Source of the DNA: Campylobacteraceae bacterium
GTDB taxonomy: Bacteria > Campylobacterota > Campylobacteria > Campylobacterales > Sulfurovaceae
Assembly: GCA_027030605.1 (NCBI GenBank)
Contig: JALVEV010000066.1
Coordinates: 1-13,852 of the forward strand
DNA: 13,852 nt
Direction: 5' to 3'
Shown: piece by piece, positions 13,388-13,852 of the stretch
How the letters are laid out: each line of letters opens with the position of its first letter
How positions within the stretch are numbered: the stretch's first letter is position 1
Notes under the pieces: generated by a model
Databases searched by the model: none
Told to the model about the DNA's origin: nothing
Seen by the model: only the letters and a program-made list of their open reading frames with translations
Position numbers and translations under genes: made by a program

Positions 13388-13852
13388 ATGTTAAATAAAA
13401 TAAAAAACTTTCTCGGAACAGACATAAAAACCGATAAGTATAAAAAAAGAGATGACGCTAAGTTTGGAAAAATTTCCAACTTTAAAACACCTGATGAGTG
13501 GGTGCGTAGTACTTGTGGTTACTGTGGTGTTGGGTGTGGGCTTTACATTGGAGTTAAAGATGGGCGACCTGTCTACACAAAAGGTGACCCTGCTCACCCA
13601 GTAAGTAAAGGAACACTCTGTCCTAAAGGGTTAACTGAACATGAGATGGTTGACTCTGACAACCGTGTAACGACTCCAATGATTCGCAAAGATGGAGCAT
13701 TACAAGCTGTGGAGTGGGACGAAGCGTTTTCTTATACGGCTAAAAAGTTTCAAGATATTCAAGCCAAGCATGGAAAAGGTGCTGTGGCGTGTATCTCTAC
13801 TGGGCAGTTTTTGACCGAAGATTTTTACACTTTGGGTAAGTTTGTGCAACTC
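13388..13852 (+). CDS. nasA: Assimilatory nitrate reductase catalytic subunit, N-terminal part (runs off the window)
   Basis: The first 155 codons are open to the window end. Cys43, Cys46, Cys50 and Cys78 (CGYCGVGC ... CPKG) bind the [4Fe-4S] cluster of the molybdopterin oxidoreductase family, and Lys80 follows in the usual place for electron transfer. TGQFLTEDFYTLGKF near 138-152 resembles the NasA/NarB signature SGQ-LTEDYY-NK rather than NapA. There is no Tat signal, so the enzyme is cytoplasmic and assimilatory. The stretch before the first Cys is about 42 residues, longer than the roughly 10 usual in NasA, and Lys-rich. AAGGAG lies eight bases before the ATG and the gap from the previous gene is 12 bp. 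Most of the protein lies outside the window. Confidence 0.92.
   Translation, partial: MLNKIKNFLGTDIKTDKYKKRDDAKFGKISNFKTPDEWVRSTCGYCGVGCGLYIGVKDGRPVYTKGDPAHPVSKGTLCPKGLTEHEMVDSDNRVTTPMIRKDGALQAVEWDEAFSYTAKKFQDIQAKHGKGAVACISTGQFLTEDFYTLGKFVQL

Noticed and set aside
13388..13852. Periplasmic NapA or formate dehydrogenase
   Set aside because: There is no Tat signal, TGQFLTEDF fits the NasA/NarB signature, and the neighbours are assimilatory genes.
1..13852. CRISPR arrays, tRNA genes, riboswitches, insertion sequences
   Set aside because: No regularly spaced repeats, tRNA-like folds, recognised riboswitch cores or transposase genes were seen by eye. The search was manual, so weak examples could be missed.

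Overview
The window is about 13.9 kb of AT-rich, tightly packed DNA. It looks like a chromosomal segment of a free-living Campylobacterota (epsilonproteobacterium), probably a Sulfurimonas- or Sulfurovum-type sulfur oxidiser. This placement is inferred from the AT-rich coding style, the porin signal peptide and family, the amtB-glnB order and the nitrate-assimilation gene set. No rRNA or other phylogenetic marker is present, so the genus is uncertain.

Layout. (1) 1-3219, all on the minus strand: purT (purine synthesis), an unrecognised lipoprotein-like gene, and an MltB-type lytic transglycosylase, ending in a small dispersed palindromic repeat at the left edge. (2) 3362-5049, minus: the ammonium channel gene amtB followed by its PII partner glnB, closed by a clear terminator. 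(3) 5050-6598: a divergent control region and a plus-strand outer-membrane porin ending in a strong terminator. (4) 6595-9670, minus: narK (nitrate/nitrite transporter), then a 113-bp pair of inverted REP-like hairpins, then a gene fusing a PP2C-type protein phosphatase to a Ser/Thr protein kinase with a C-terminal membrane anchor. (5) 9865 to the window end, plus: a nirA-type nitrite reductase, a four-cluster ferredoxin fused to a DmsC-like quinol-oxidising membrane anchor, and the first 155 codons of the assimilatory nitrate reductase nasA.

How they work together. Regions 2-5 read as a nitrogen-acquisition locus. NarK brings nitrate in, NasA reduces it to nitrite with electrons probably taken from the quinone pool by the DmsBC-like fusion, and NirA reduces nitrite to ammonium. 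AmtB with its PII regulator takes up ammonium directly. The control regions support joint regulation: the 16-base sequence TAAAAAATAGACATTT lies upstream of both amtB and narK, in the same orientation and exactly 35 bp from a good -10 box in each case.

The most unusual point is protein-kinase sequence in two places. One is the phosphatase-kinase fusion beside narK. The other is the last ~90 residues of NirA, which match the end of a protein-kinase C-lobe (helices alpha-F to alpha-I) and align almost collinearly with the neighbouring kinase, but lack all catalytic parts. This suggests a kinase-related layer of control on nitrite reduction, which the sequence alone cannot prove.

No tRNA, rRNA, CRISPR array, insertion sequence or phage gene was seen. 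No gene-free stretch exceeds 300 bp; the longest is the 246 bp between amtB and the porin gene.
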